64,000 nt of DNA from Diogma glabrata. Its lineage: Eukaryota; Arthropoda; Insecta; Diptera; Cylindrotomidae. The position numbers were made by a program, and so were the translations under genes. Of this stretch, positions 10,523-21,403 are shown one piece after another. Within the stretch, counting starts at the first letter, position 1. Every line of letters starts with the position of its first letter. The stretch is taken from assembly GCA_963693315.1 (NCBI GenBank), contig OY856186.1:306803061-306867060 (forward strand), given 5' to 3'. The notes under the pieces are model-generated. The model did not search any database and had not been told where the DNA came from. It saw only the letters and a list, made by a program, of their open reading frames with translations.

Positions 10523-12088
10523 CTAAGACAGGTCTTGGGAGCGAGAAAAGGTGTTGGGATTCTGGCCCCCCCTTCGGTTTCCCTGACAATTTTCACAATT
10601 AGGACACAACACATCGTCCTTCCCACATCCCCAACAAAACAAACGCTGTGATTCACGACAATCGTGCCACCGATGACCAGGTCGTTTGCAGTTCCAACAA
10701 ATAGTTGAACTGGTTATTCGTCTCATATTAGGGGCAGGCTGTATTGCCGCAAGTTCGTTGGATGTAATTGGTAACGATTCAGTTGGCAATTCGCTAATTT
10801 GAATTTTTGAGAATTCATGACCCAAGTCCACTTCTGACACCGGTCTAGATGATATAATATTATAATCTCGCGGTCTGGTTATTGACTCGGCCCATAATTT
10901 TTCGCGATCACGGCAGAGCTGGCGCAGATGTTCCAGTCCATAAATGGTAACATATAGCAGCTCCCTTCTAATTTCCAATCGTAAGTTGTTTCGTATCAAG
11001 GATAATAACTCTGCGTCCGACATCGGTACCCGAAGTCTATCGGCCAGTCGATAAACTGATTGTAAGAATTCGTCAAACAATTCAGTGGGCCGTTGTTTCC
11101 TGGCCCTCATCCGCTCCTTTACCTCTTCGTCCGTCTGCCTGTCCTGAAATTCTATTCGCAGAGCATGACACAAGTCAGTCCAAATAAGCTGTCGGTTCTG
11201 GCGAAAATATCTCCAGAACCAATCAGCTGCTCGATCTGTGAACAACAGGTACAGACAACGGGTGACAATAGTAAAATCGCTATTTAAGCACATCTCTGTC
11301 AGCCGCTCTATTCTGAAGATGAACGCTTCAACATCCAGACCATCGGGTCTGCCTGAGAACGTTACGTTCCAATTTCTAACTGTTGTAGAGTGCTGATCGA
11401 GATGTGTTCGTATTCTAGCTGGTGCAAGAGCAGGATGAGGTTCAGCAAACATTGGTGGTACTGGTACATTATTTCGCACAAACGCATCCACTGGCGTATA
11501 ATTTCTGGAATGAACCGATTGATGACGCGGGGTGGTGGGTGATACTGCAATTGGTGCTAGAGGTAGCAACACTTCAGGTGCCGGAGCACGTGATTGCATC
11601 ATTGAGTGATTAATTCTTGAAATTTCCTGATCGATGTGAGCATTTACCGCTTCCTGAAAACCTTGATCTTCCGCTGCAGCGGCACCATATATGGGAGATC
11701 GTTGAGCTACATTCACTCGCACTTCATCGGCGAGTCGGGATCGTGGGAGTTGGACTGCCATGGGAGTAGAAGAGTGTTGATTTCCAGTACTCGGACGACG
11801 TTGCCAACCTGCGGTAATAGAGCGTGTCACCGGTCGCGGTGGTGGTGGTACCACTGTATCATTAGTTTTATCCATCCCTCGAGGTAACCTCTGTAAGTCG
11901 GCACGTTCGCACGCGGCTCGACAAATCGGGCAGGTACCATTCTGCAGCAACCAGTCGTTGAGGCAGATGTCATGAAAGAGGTGGTCACACCGAGTGAGGA
12001 GTTTTACGTCGGCCGGCACTATTTCGTGTTGACAAACAGCACACGAGCTGGACCTGTCCAGAACGTTGATCTTATCAGTAGCAGACAT
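10523..12088 (-). CDS. gag: Gag polyprotein with N-terminal RING-H2 finger
   Basis: 521 codons, intact. Residues 16-56 form a textbook RING-H2 pattern: C16, C19, C34, H36, H39, C42, C53, C56. A proline-rich linker follows, then a retrotransposon gag/capsid domain (about residues 230-390, with ADWFWRYF and FDEFLQSVYRLADRLR), and a nucleocapsid part with one CCHC knuckle (CWNCKRPGHRWHDC) and a second Cys cluster (CWGC...CPNC). Gag assembles the particle and packages RNA; the RING suggests ubiquitin-ligase or other zinc-dependent binding activity, which is inference. Pol overlaps its 3' end in the -1 frame, joined by a candidate frameshift site. The first ATG at 12086-12088 starts six residues before a hydrophilic stretch leading straight into the RING. 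A RING in Gag is unusual among Gypsy elements known to me. Confidence 0.9.
   Translation of the reverse strand: MSATDKINVLDRSSSCAVCQHEIVPADVKLLTRCDHLFHDICLNDWLLQNGTCPICRAACERADLQRLPRGMDKTNDTVVPPPPRPVTRSITAGWQRRPSTGNQHSSTPMAVQLPRSRLADEVRVNVAQRSPIYGAAAAEDQGFQEAVNAHIDQEISRINHSMMQSRAPAPEVLLPLAPIAVSPTTPRHQSVHSRNYTPVDAFVRNNVPVPPMFAEPHPALAPARIRTHLDQHSTTVRNWNVTFSGRPDGLDVEAFIFRIERLTEMCLNSDFTIVTRCLYLLFTDRAADWFWRYFRQNRQLIWTDLCHALRIEFQDRQTDEEVKERMRARKQRPTELFDEFLQSVYRLADRLRVPMSDAELLSLIRNNLRLEIRRELLYVTIYGLEHLRQLCRDREKLWAESITRPRDYNIISSRPVSEVDLGHEFSKIQISELPTESLPITSNELAAIQPAPNMRRITSSTICWNCKRPGHRWHDCRESQRLFCWGCGKDDVLCPNCENCQGNRRGGQNPNTFSRSQDLS
10565..10571 (-). promoter_or_regulatory. Candidate -1 ribosomal frameshift heptamer G GGG GGC
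   Basis: On the coding strand, within the gag/pol overlap, a run of seven G followed by C is read in gag as AGG GGG GGC. The last seven bases fit X XXY YYZ. Slipping back one base here enters the pol frame, which is the -1 frame and is open on both sides. I did not identify a downstream pseudoknot. Confidence 0.6.
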
Positions 12089-14252
12089 AATGAATCTTCA
12101 ACAACCCAAACAGCCGCACACCACTTAATCAAAACCAAACAAGAATATGGAAGAGAAATTGTTACACTATAGATGCGAGCGTTGAAGCCAGAATAAACAA
12201 TTTAATTATTAACAAAAGAAAATTATTTTATTACAATATTTACTTCCAATCTATTAGAGCAGAATTCAAAGTGTTGTATGGAAATTCCGTTATTCAAACC
12301 TTAAACAGCTGCGCGATATTTTTTGCAATTCGACAATTATATTAAATCAGATTTATTATTATCTTGATATTATTTTATTACTATTTACAATTGTTTCCCA
12401 AGGTGCTGATATATGAACAGAACAAAAATAAACGGTGAGATTTGAGAGAAAATAAGTATACTACAAATATGGCAGAAGATGGCAATTATGAAAATGTTCA
12501 GACCCAATTCCGGGCAGGTCTGACGGTTCCCTATACTCGAATATGAGTGACCAAAAAAAAAGTGCGGCAAGCCTACCGGTTTGACAAGCAAATAATCTTA
12601 AAAATAACAAAAAAAAATTTTCTATCCTACAAAAACTCAGTCTACAGGGAAGCTTCCATATTTCGACCAACCAAGTGCTATCAAAATTTTTGTTTTTGTT
12701 CGATTTAGAGAAACTTCGGGACAGAGAAATTCATATGATAGAAGTTCGATTTATGGAAGCTTGCATGTATACTATAAATCTAAAACTACTCAAAATTTTA
12801 ACTAGTCTAACCTGCCTTAACTACTACAACTTAACTAATTTAGCTTAAGTGCATAAATACGTGTTGGTAATCTTGAAAGGTGGACCTCGTACAAGTACCC
12901 TATGTTCCTATTATTATGCTTGTTTTGTTGTGTTGGCAATTTCTCAGTTCGTTTTTTTTTTTTTGTAATTAATCCTTTAGTGATTGTTTGTAATTGGCTC
13001 TTTTGTTGTGTTATTATTTGTAAGTAATTTTTCGGTAGTATTATTGTTGGCAATTATCAATTCTTTGGCCGACACCTAAAATATATCGAAAAAGGTATTT
13101 AGTATCTTGAATTATCAGCTGTTTTTGTTTATTAATATGGTTCATCTATTCATCTATTCATTTAATTTATTTATTTTTACGTTTATTTATCGATTTAATA
13201 TTTATTTATTGACGGACGGACCAACCACGGGGTGGGTTCACCACACATGGGGTTGGAAGGGGTGATCGCCGGTCTTTCATTACTAATTTGATTTTTTTTT
13301 TTTTTTTTTATGAGTTTTTAATTTGTTTTGGGACCAAAGAAAAATTCAAATAACCTACGTTAAAGGATGGGAAAAGGTAGGGGAAAGGGAGCAAGAAGGG
13401 ATGGATAGGATGGGAAAAAGGTAGAGTGGGAATGGAATAAGGTGGGGTATGTGTCGTCGGTCTGTCACCCGGATGACAAGTGCCGCCGGAATGGTCAGAA
13501 GATAAATCCTCTGCACCATTATTCAATCAACCGACACTTCTCATCCGCGATCGAGAACGACGAAACATGCGGGGAGGTGCTATGATCTGAGTTAATCCAA
13601 TTAACTCGCGACATGAAGGCTGGGCGAACATCTTCCCTCAGCAGTTGATATCAAACTGCTTTAGAAGATGTTCCCCAGTATCACTCGCGAGAACTGAACA
13701 ACTCAGACCATAGGGTGCTAACGCTCCTGGGAGGGGCCTCTAACGTTAAGGAGACGTTAGCTCGGATGAGAGTCCTGATGTCACAACGAATCCAGAGCAT
13801 GACCAGATGACCAGACTGGATGTAGTAGGCGTATACACCATTCTACAAAGAAAATCTAAGTCTTGCACCTGGTCACCCCTGGCATTCCTCGTGCCAGCAA
13901 GAAACCCATCCGCTACTAGGGTACGTGGGATTGTAACCCCCATTGAGAATAATTCCGAAGAACTATTCTCACCCTTGCGTTAAATAGAAAAATGAAAAGG
14001 AGAATGGTAGCTGGAGGCGTGGGGACGCAAAACCCCATCAAAGAAAGTCTGAGGGGTCTCAGACTTCCCTTGCTCCTGCGCGTATGAAGCAGGGAATTGC
14101 TTCTACGCCGCCAGAGTCTTCTAACTATTGAATGGTGGAAATGAAAATTAAATTTTAGGAGAAAAATTTTTAAAAAAAAATTTTCTAAGTTTTTTTTGAA
14201 ATTATGGAGGGACTCCTCCAGAGTCCTACATTGCTGTAGAACCCTTAGAGAA
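12089..14252 (-). other. Retrotransposon 5' leader (untranslated)
   Basis: 2.2 kb between the primer-binding site and the gag start. The part at 13200-14230 is richer in G and C than the surroundings. It contains a long layered RNA stem (13586-13707) and the repeated hairpin block at 12499-12531. Small open stretches (98 and 65 codons at 14226-14522 and 13746-13943) look incidental; the first one straddles the LTR border. Confidence 0.65.
13586..13707 (-). promoter_or_regulatory. Long stem-loop in the leader, candidate packaging/dimerisation signal
   Basis: Nested complementary arms, outermost to innermost: TCTGAGTT (13586-13593) with AACTCAGA (13700-13707); CTCGCGA (13605-13611) with TCGCGAG (13685-13691); CTGGG (13620-13624) with CCCAG (13674-13678); GAACATCTTC (13626-13635) with GAAGATGTTC (13664-13673); AGCAGTT (13640-13646) with AACTGCT (13654-13660). 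The apical loop contains the self-complementary hexamer GATATC. Such a palindromic loop in a retroelement leader is the form of a dimer-initiation site; that role is inferred. Confidence 0.6.
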
Positions 14253-14270
14253 GCCCCACGTTGGGCGCCA
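14253..14270 (-). promoter_or_regulatory. Primer-binding site for tRNA-Lys(CTT)
   Basis: The plus strand reads GCCCCACGTTGGGCGCCA, the 3' end of tRNA-Lys1,2 including CCA; the element RNA is its complement. It lies 3 nt inside the 5' LTR (14274), exactly where minus-strand DNA synthesis is primed. From memory the same primer is used by Osvaldo, Ulysses and some lentiviruses. Confidence 0.9.
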
Positions 14271-14273
14271 ATT

Positions 14274-17200
14274 TGTAATGAAGCGCTTTCTCACTGGCGA
14301 ACCAACGAGAATGGCATAGCAGGAAGCGTACCTAGCGAGATTTGTTTTCTTGCCCCAAGCTAGCTTCAGCCCATGGGAACGATAAAGTAACCCTGCTACT
14401 TCAGCACAAATACAGAAATGTACGCTATTCACGAAAATTTGCAGAAATGGAAAGAAATACAAGTGGAAAAATGGAGACTCTGGCGACCCCTGTTGCGAAA
14501 GACCCACGATCAACACGCCCAACCCCTACATTCACTCTCGTTTGCTCACATACGCCCACACACCCACACACTCATTCACACCACTCTATCATTATGACAA
14601 AAGTAATAAAATAAATTTACTCACCCCATGATTAAACCCCGTCCTCCTATTCTGATTCCATCAGCCCTCCATCAGCCCTCCATCAGCACGTTGTTCAGGT
14701 TTGAAATATCTCAAAAATACTTTGTATAACAAAAATGTTGAATGAAGTTGCACATACAATCGTTGTATAAAATTGTTAAGTAGAAACGTTAATCAATCTG
14801 GTAATCAGCAACGTTGATTAATTTGTAAATGTTAAATAAAACGCTAAGTAGAAACGTTATATAAACTTGCAATCGATGTATAATTTTGTTGAATCAAAAA
14901 TGATAAGTAGAAACGTTATATAAACTGGCAATCGATGAATAATTTTGTTGAATCAAAATGCTAAGTAAAAACGTTAATTAAACTTGCAATCGTTGGATAA
15001 TTTTGTTGAGTAAAACGTTAGTAGAAACGTTAAATGATAATGTTGTTGAACCAAAATGAGAGGTAGAAACGTCAAATAAACTTGCAATCATCAGCGATAA
15101 ATAATTTTGTATTCATAAACGTTGAATACAATGATATTTAGAAACGTTAATTAAACTTGCCATCAACCGCGTTGAATAATTTTGTAGTTGTAAACGTGGA
15201 ATAAAATGTTTGATTATAGTTGACCAAGTTGCATAAGTACCAAACGACCACTTGGTACCAATAATCGTTGAACAAAATTCCGATGTAAATGCAGTAACTT
15301 CAACCGTGACAATTGTAATATGTTCTTTTAGGAGTATCAACCAGTGCGGACATGGAATAATTTAACTAGGCACGAATACGATTTTTTTTTTATATTTATT
15401 GAACAATAATATCAATTAAAGGAGTTACGAACATTACTGGCACGAACTAATTTGCCTATACACTAATGAAGTAATGAACAGCTCTTTACATGCATTAAAT
15501 AATTTTACTATGTAAATGTTACACAAGCACTAATTGAAACATCTAATTTTGCTATCTACTAAAAGTTAATAAATAGTTCGATAAATTACACAAACACTAA
15601 TTGTAATTTCTAATTTTGCTAGGTACAAAAAGTTAATAAATAGTTCAATAAATTACACAAACACTAATTGTAATTTCTAATTTTGCTATGTACAAAAAGT
15701 TAATAAATAGTTCGATAAATTACACAAACACTAATTGTAATTTCTAATTTTGCTAGGTACAAAAAGTTAATAAATAGTTCGATAAATTACACATACACTA
15801 ATTGTAATTTCTAATTTTGCTAGGTACCAAAAAGTTAATAAATAGTTCAATAAATTACACAAACACTAATTGTAATTTCTAATTTTGCTAGGTACAAAAA
15901 GTTAATAAATAGTTCAATAAATTACACAAACACTAATTGTAATTTCTAATTTTGCTAGGTACAAAAAGTTAATAAATAGTTCAATAAATTACACAAACAC
16001 TAATTGTAATTTCTAATTTACTATGTTCGTTTTTTTGTCGGGATAGTATTAGAAATTTGTATATACATTAACTGCAACATACTAATTTTGGTTGTAAATA
16101 AACGGATTTACAAAGTGTATATACATTAACGGCAACATACTAATTTTGATTAAACGGATTTTCCAAGTGTAGATACATTAATTGCAATATACTAAGTTTG
16201 ATGGTATTTAAACTAATGTCTAACGTTTATAACCACTAATTGTAATGAAGGCATTTCGATTTATACATTTACCACTTGCCTTGAATGAAATTTGGTTTGT
16301 GCGTGCACCAATTGCAATGAACTAACCTTAATTTTATACATAACTAATTGCATTTAAACTACTGTGTAAAGTTATATACACGACTGGGAATTTATTAATT
16401 TTGATTATTATACACATTAATTGCAATATATTCATTCGGATTGCCATTCAGCTAATTGTTAAAGGTTATAAACACTACCGGTGATTAATGAATTTTAGAT
16501 TAGTATACACACTACTTGTAATGAATTAATTTAAGATTTTGTATCTACACCAATTGCAATGAAAATACTGTGTAAAGTTTATAAACACTAGTTGCAAGAT
16601 AATAACTTTCATTATACACATATACTTGAGGCTTTCAATAATTGGATAACCACAAACATTAAACTATGGATCCCACGGTCAACGTTCTCATGTAATGAGC
16701 CTTCTTTTACTAAATAATTCCATAATATTCATTACCTGTGGTTCCAGTTAATCCTTTCGATGGTTTTGTAGCTCTTCAATTGATATCTTAGTTGGTTCGG
16801 TAACATCAAAAAAGGTAGTTTTTTTACGGAGATTATCATCTCCGAAATCACACAAATCACCACACCCAAAATATTCGGCGGGTAAACGTCAACAGCAAAA
16901 AAAATTAATGTAACAACAGCTGGCGGTTGTTTTGACATCCAATTGACTAAGAGACGTCAACACACGAATCAAAATGTCATAGAATAAGAGATTGAAAAGA
17001 CTACAGTCGATCCATATATACCAAAAAAAATTCCTTTTCGAAAATCGAAAACCTCGAATATAGGATTTCAGATGTAAAAAAATTAATTCAAATCAAGTGT
17101 TAGGAAATTTTTATAGTTGTACAAAACCGTTTGGTTTTTCAAAATAGTGCGCAATAACAATTTTACGATACAACTTATTTCCGATATATTAATAACATTT

Positions 17201-17910
17201 ATCATTGAATTTAGAATGAATCAATTGCAAGTTTAATCGACGTTACGGCGTTCAGGCATTACAGAACTACAAAAGTCGTACAGTGAAGTTCGGTTTTAAA
17301 TCGGAAAGATTGTTTGAAGTAAATTGTCTTCTTCTCATGCAAAGAGAAAAAAGATTGAACGTATAACAAAGCAAGATAATACTTCTTTGCATGTTAATGA
17401 CTGTAAAAATAAACGCACAGCTGTTGTAAGGTTTTGAAAACTTCGTTGTGTAAGTTATGTTTGATGTTTAGAGAATTCAAATTGAAGTAATAGAGTGAAC
17501 CAAAGTGAATGGAAATATAGTATGAGTTAATTTTAGTGAATTGCAAAATTAAATAGCAATGTTTATAGAGACAAAATTTAAGGAAACATTTTTTTATATT
17601 CATACAATTTTCGATCAAGATGAAAGTTTTACTATAGGTAATGACAACTTTTAAGTAATTACAATTTCAAATCAATTAGTGCAAGGAGTTCAACTCTCTT
17701 CAAACATGTCCGCCCAGCTAATGAAAATTTAGTTAAATTTTAAGAAGAATAAGAAAACGATGAGTTACGGGGACTATAAAATTATGGCTATTGAAGGTGA
17801 ATGGATGGGAAACTATTACGCGCGGTACATGTGAATAACAAAAATGAAAACCAATAAATCTGAGACTATAATATACTGGGTTCAGACATTAGCCCAGACT
17901 ATCCATTACA
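14274..17910 (-). repeat. 5' LTR of the Gypsy element
   Basis: 3637 bp, TGTAATG...CATTACA. Compared with the 3' LTR it has about one more copy of the 66-bp unit (array near 15545-16018) and a small triplication of CCATCAGC near 14662-14686, plus scattered single-base changes. Promoter and polyadenylation signals should lie here but I cannot locate them with confidence. CATT follows at 17911-17914. Confidence 0.92.
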
Positions 17911-18540
17911 CATTTTATTTTTTATGTTCAAGGGGCAAGGAAAACGAGATACAATCGTTTTTCGCATACCCATAACTTTTTCAGTTTTGATTTTACAAAA
18001 AAAATGTGTGAATAAAAGTTGTAGACCTTGAAGAAATACATCGGGCTTTCTCTTTGTTTATACAAAAATAAATTTTCAAGCTAAAAAAAGGACAATTTTT
18101 TGTAGTCGAATTTCAAAAAAATAATAATTATCGTTCGTTTTTCACCTATAACTATTTCATTTTTGATTTTACAAAAAAATTTTGCCATTAAAAGTTGAAG
18201 ATCTTAATACATAATACATCGATTTTCTTCTATATTTAAGCAAAAAAAATTTTTTTCAAGCTTAAAAACAACGATTTTTTGTAGTCGAATTTTACAGAAA
18301 TAACTAATAACGTTCGTTTTTACCTATTATAACTTATTATAACTGGATCTGAATTGTCCCGTTAAACCAGGATATTAAATTTAAAATAAAAGAAAAGCCC
18401 AATATGGCCTAAGCCAGGAAAAATCTCTATCGTTAAAGAAAACCTACAAGACTATGATGGTCTTCTAATAATTAATAAATTGAATTTTATAGAAAACATA
18501 TATATTTAAAAATAAATGAAAAAAAAGTCGGACAAGTGCG
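17911..18540. repeat. Degenerate AT-rich repeat flanking the LTR element
   Basis: Two tandem copies of about 185 bp (roughly 17965-18150 and 18150-18330) share CAGTTTTGATTTTAC/ATTTTTGATTTTAC, AAAAGTTG(T/A)AGA and TTTTTTGTAGTCGAATTT. No ORF. The following block at 18390-18430 (GGCCTAAGCCAGGAAAAATC) resembles GGCCTAGCCAAGAAAAATC at about 22009 and 24439, linking it to the repeats downstream. Confidence 0.5.
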
Positions 18541-18558
18541 AATAAAATTCGCTCGCCA

Positions 18559-21403
18559 AGGGTTCCGTGAATGTAAAAGAACACAATATCAAAAATAAAT
18601 GACATAAAGTTATGTTGTAAAGTCTTTATATCGCCAGACTATGGACGCATAACAGAATAAATCTTTAATCGTAAACGTCAATCGTAAATGTCAATCACAT
18701 CTACATTGATCAAAAATGTTACTTGAGGTTAAATCTTATCCATAGCTGTTTATGTTAGCTAAAGAAAGATTTAACCAGTATTTTAACGGTCTAAATTGGG
18801 AATATTTGTTCTATAAATCAGCGTCGAAATATAGGGTGGTATACATACACTTAAAATAGCACTTTTTTCATCAATAACTAAAAAACTGTGCATCGCAGAA
18901 TTCTAAAAAATGTTGCACTGTTTTCTTAAATTAAGTGTTCTTTCAAATGACTTCGCTATAATTTTCGTTCAAAATATAGCAAATTTCCTGTCTCCATGAA
19001 TTTGTTTCAATTTTTTCTGTCAATCAGTGTCGAAACGTAGGGGGGGAGGTCTGGAATTTGCACATTTCTTAGAATAACTCCAAAACTGTGTACCGGAAAA
19101 TTCTAAAAAAAATTGCAATATTTTGGAAATTCGGTGCTCTTTCAAATGATACCCCACTCGCTTGGGTCGAAAAAAGTTTTTTTTTACCCCCCTTACACCC
19201 GTTCCCTAAACACACAGAAATATAATTATTTGAGAGTTCGCTATAATTTTCGTTCAAAATATAGCAAATTTTCTGTCTCTATGAATTTTTTCAATTTTTT
19301 CTGTCAATCAGTGTCGAAACGTAGGGGGGGGGAACGGTCTGGAACTTGCACATTTTTTAGAATAACTCAAAAACGGTGTACCGGAAAATTCTAAAAAAAA
19401 TTGCAGTGTTTTGGAAATTTGGTGTTCTTTCAAATGACACCCCACTCGCTTGGGTCAAAAAAAGTTTTTTTTTACCCTCTTTACACCCATCCCCTAAACA
19501 CACAGAAATATAATTATTTGAGAGTTCGCTATAATTTTCGTTCAAAATATAGCAAATTTTCTGTCTCTATGAATTTTTTCAATTTTTTCTGTCAATCAGT
19601 GTCGAAACGTAGGGGGGGGGAACGGTCTGGAACTTGCACATTTTTTAGAATAACTCAAAAACGGTGTACCGGAAAATTCTAAAAAAAATTGCAGTGTTTT
19701 GGAAATTTGGTGTTCTTTCAAATGACACCCCACTCGCTTGGGTCAAAAAAAGTTTTTTTTACCCTCTTTACACCCATCCCCTAAACACACAGAAATATAA
19801 TTATTTGAGAGTTCGCTATAATTTTCGTTCAAAATATAGCAAATTTTCTGTCTCTATGAATTTTTTCAATTTTTTCTGTCAATCAGTGTCGAAACGTAGG
19901 GGGGGGAACGGTCTGGAATGAGCACATTTTTTAGAATAACTCAAAAACGGTGTACCGGAAAATTCTAAAAAAAATTGCAACGTGTTGGAAATTCGGTGTT
20001 CTTTCAAATGATACCCCACTCGCTTGGGTCAAAAAAAGTTTTTTTTTACCCTCTTTACACCCATCCCCTAAATAAACAGAAATATAATTATTTGAGAGTT
20101 CGCTATAATTTTCGTTCAAAATATAGCAAATTTCCTGTCCCTATGAATTTTTTCAATTTTTTCTGTCAATCAGTGTCGAAACGTAGGGGGGGGGGAACGG
20201 TCTGGAATTTGCACGTTTTTTAGAATAACTCAAAAACGGTGTACCGGAAAATTCTAAAAAAAACTGCAATGTTTTGGAAATTTAGTGCTCTTTCAAATGA
20301 TACCCCACTCGTATGGGTCAAAAAAAGTTTTTTTTTACCCTCTTTACACCCATCCCCTACATACACAGAAATATAATTATTTGAGAGTTCGCTATAATTT
20401 TCGTTCAAAATATAGCAAATTTCCTGTCTCTATGAATTTTTTCAATTTTTTCTGTCAATCAGTGTCGAAACGTAGGGGGGGGGAACGGTCTGGAATTTGC
20501 ACATTTTTTAGAATAACTCAAAAACTGTGTACCACAAAATTCTAAAAAAAATTTCAAAGTGTCTGAAATTCGGTCCTCTTTCAAATGACACCCCACTCGC
20601 TTGGGTCAAAAAAGTTTTTTTTCACCCTTCCCCACCCCAATCCCTTAAAAACACAAAAATATAATTATTTGAGGGTTCGCTATATTTTTCGTTCAGAGTT
20701 TATCAAACTTCCTGTCTCTGTGAATTTTTTCAAATTTTTCTGTTAATTAGGCTCGAAATGCAAGGGGGGGGACCAACTTTTTGTGTCACTTTATTGATAA
20801 TAATTCAAAAACTATGCAATACAAAATTCTGAAAAATATGGCAATATTTCTAAAATCAAGTGCTCTTTCAAATGACACCCCACATGACCTGGTTTTAAAT
20901 GATGTTTTTACCCCTTAACATTCCCACCCCTTTAATAAATATAGTTATGAGTGTCTGCCACTTTTCTATATTTTTCATTAAAAACCTCTTCAATTTTCTA
21001 TCATTCCAAATATATTTCAAGATTTTCGATGAAGTAGGGTCGGAGTTAATCGGGGCAATAAAACATCCCGAAAACGTCATTTTTCAAAATTATACAAAAA
21101 ATGGTGAGGTGTAAAATTCCAAAATATATTTTTAAAAAATGCTGAAATGAAGCCCTTTCATATGATACCCTACTCGTCTCGCTAAAAAAATGTATGTTTT
21201 CAAAGGCTTTACATTGTACCTCCTTAAAACAAACGAACACAACTTTATTTATTTTTTAACCCGCCATCTTGTGTGGATAGGTTAGTTTTATAAGCACCTC
21301 AAATTTTAAGTTCATCGGATTAATGGTTCACGAGATAATCGAAATAATGTGAAAAACACGTTGTACTCTCACCAATAGTGTTCCGTATAAAAAACGGAAC
21401 CCT
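18559..21403. mobile_element. Interspersed element bounded by AGGGTTCCGT / ACGGAACCCT
   Basis: Left block: GTCGGACAAGTGCGAAT (from 18528) followed by AGGGTTCCGT at 18559-18568. Right block: TGGTTCACGAGATAATCG then ACGGAACCCT at 21394-21403. The two 10-mers are exact reverse complements. I recall this pair of blocks as a very widespread repeat in insect genomes, especially Lepidoptera, but I cannot name the family or its mobility mechanism. The interior is a tandem array (separate entry) with no transposase. Another right end is present at 23825-23834 through duplication. Confidence 0.55.
18873..21180. repeat. Tandem array of about 288-bp units
   Basis: Units begin AATAACTC at 19073, 19361, 19649, 19935, 20224 and 20512 (spacing 286-289). 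Degenerate outer units start at about 18873, 20810 and 21090. Each contains CTTTCAAATGA(C/T)ACCCCACTCG, poly-T then ACCC, and CAATCAGTGTCGAAACGTAG followed by a G tract. Short ORFs of 62-93 codons recur in each unit on both strands and are a by-product of repetition. Central units are nearly identical, outer ones diverged, the usual result of unequal exchange. Confidence 0.85.

Larger units (their letters stand above)
7101..10589 (-). pseudogene. pol: pol polyprotein: protease, reverse transcriptase, RNase H, integrase (one nonsense codon)
   Basis: Read in the -1 frame relative to gag, overlapping it by 67 bp (10523-10589). Domains in order: aspartic protease with DSGA near residue 178 of the first open part; RT starting near residue 310, with DLKDAF (first catalytic Asp) just before the break and YLDD near residues 37-40 of the second open part; RNase H with CDASNDG, YSTSEKE and TDHSS; integrase zinc-binding HHCC region (H388, H395, C425, C428), then DDE residues D458, D518, E553 and a C-terminal GPY/F-like module. 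It copies the genomic RNA into cDNA and inserts it. The only lesion seen is an in-frame TGA at 9348-9350, immediately after the first RT catalytic motif; both flanking parts are in the same frame. It could be a point mutation in this copy or, less likely, readthrough. Function calls are certain at family level. Confidence 0.93.
2767..17910 (-). mobile_element. Osvaldo/Ulysses-like Gypsy (Metaviridae) LTR retrotransposon, full-length
   Basis: Two near-identical direct repeats of about 3.6 kb bound the element, each starting TGTAATG and ending CATTACA. The flanks carry the same 4 bp, CATT, at 2763-2766 and 17911-17914, so this is a complete insertion of 15.1 kb. Transcription is on the minus strand: 5' LTR 14274-17910, primer-binding site 14253-14270, gag 10523-12088, pol 7101-10589, 3' LTR 2767-6306. 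The order protease, RT, RNase H, integrase places it in Gypsy. The tRNA-Lys primer and 4-bp duplication fit the Osvaldo/Ulysses branch as I remember it; Woot of Tribolium is another element I recall with LTRs of several kb. No envelope ORF is visible. High LTR identity means a recent insertion, but pol has one stop codon. Confidence 0.93.

Noticed and set aside
9379..12172. Plus-strand frames across gag-pol
   Set aside because: Shadows of the minus-strand gag and pol.
19069..20545. Repeated 62-93 codon frames on both strands
   Set aside because: They recur because the 288-bp unit repeats; no protein features, and both strands are open equally.
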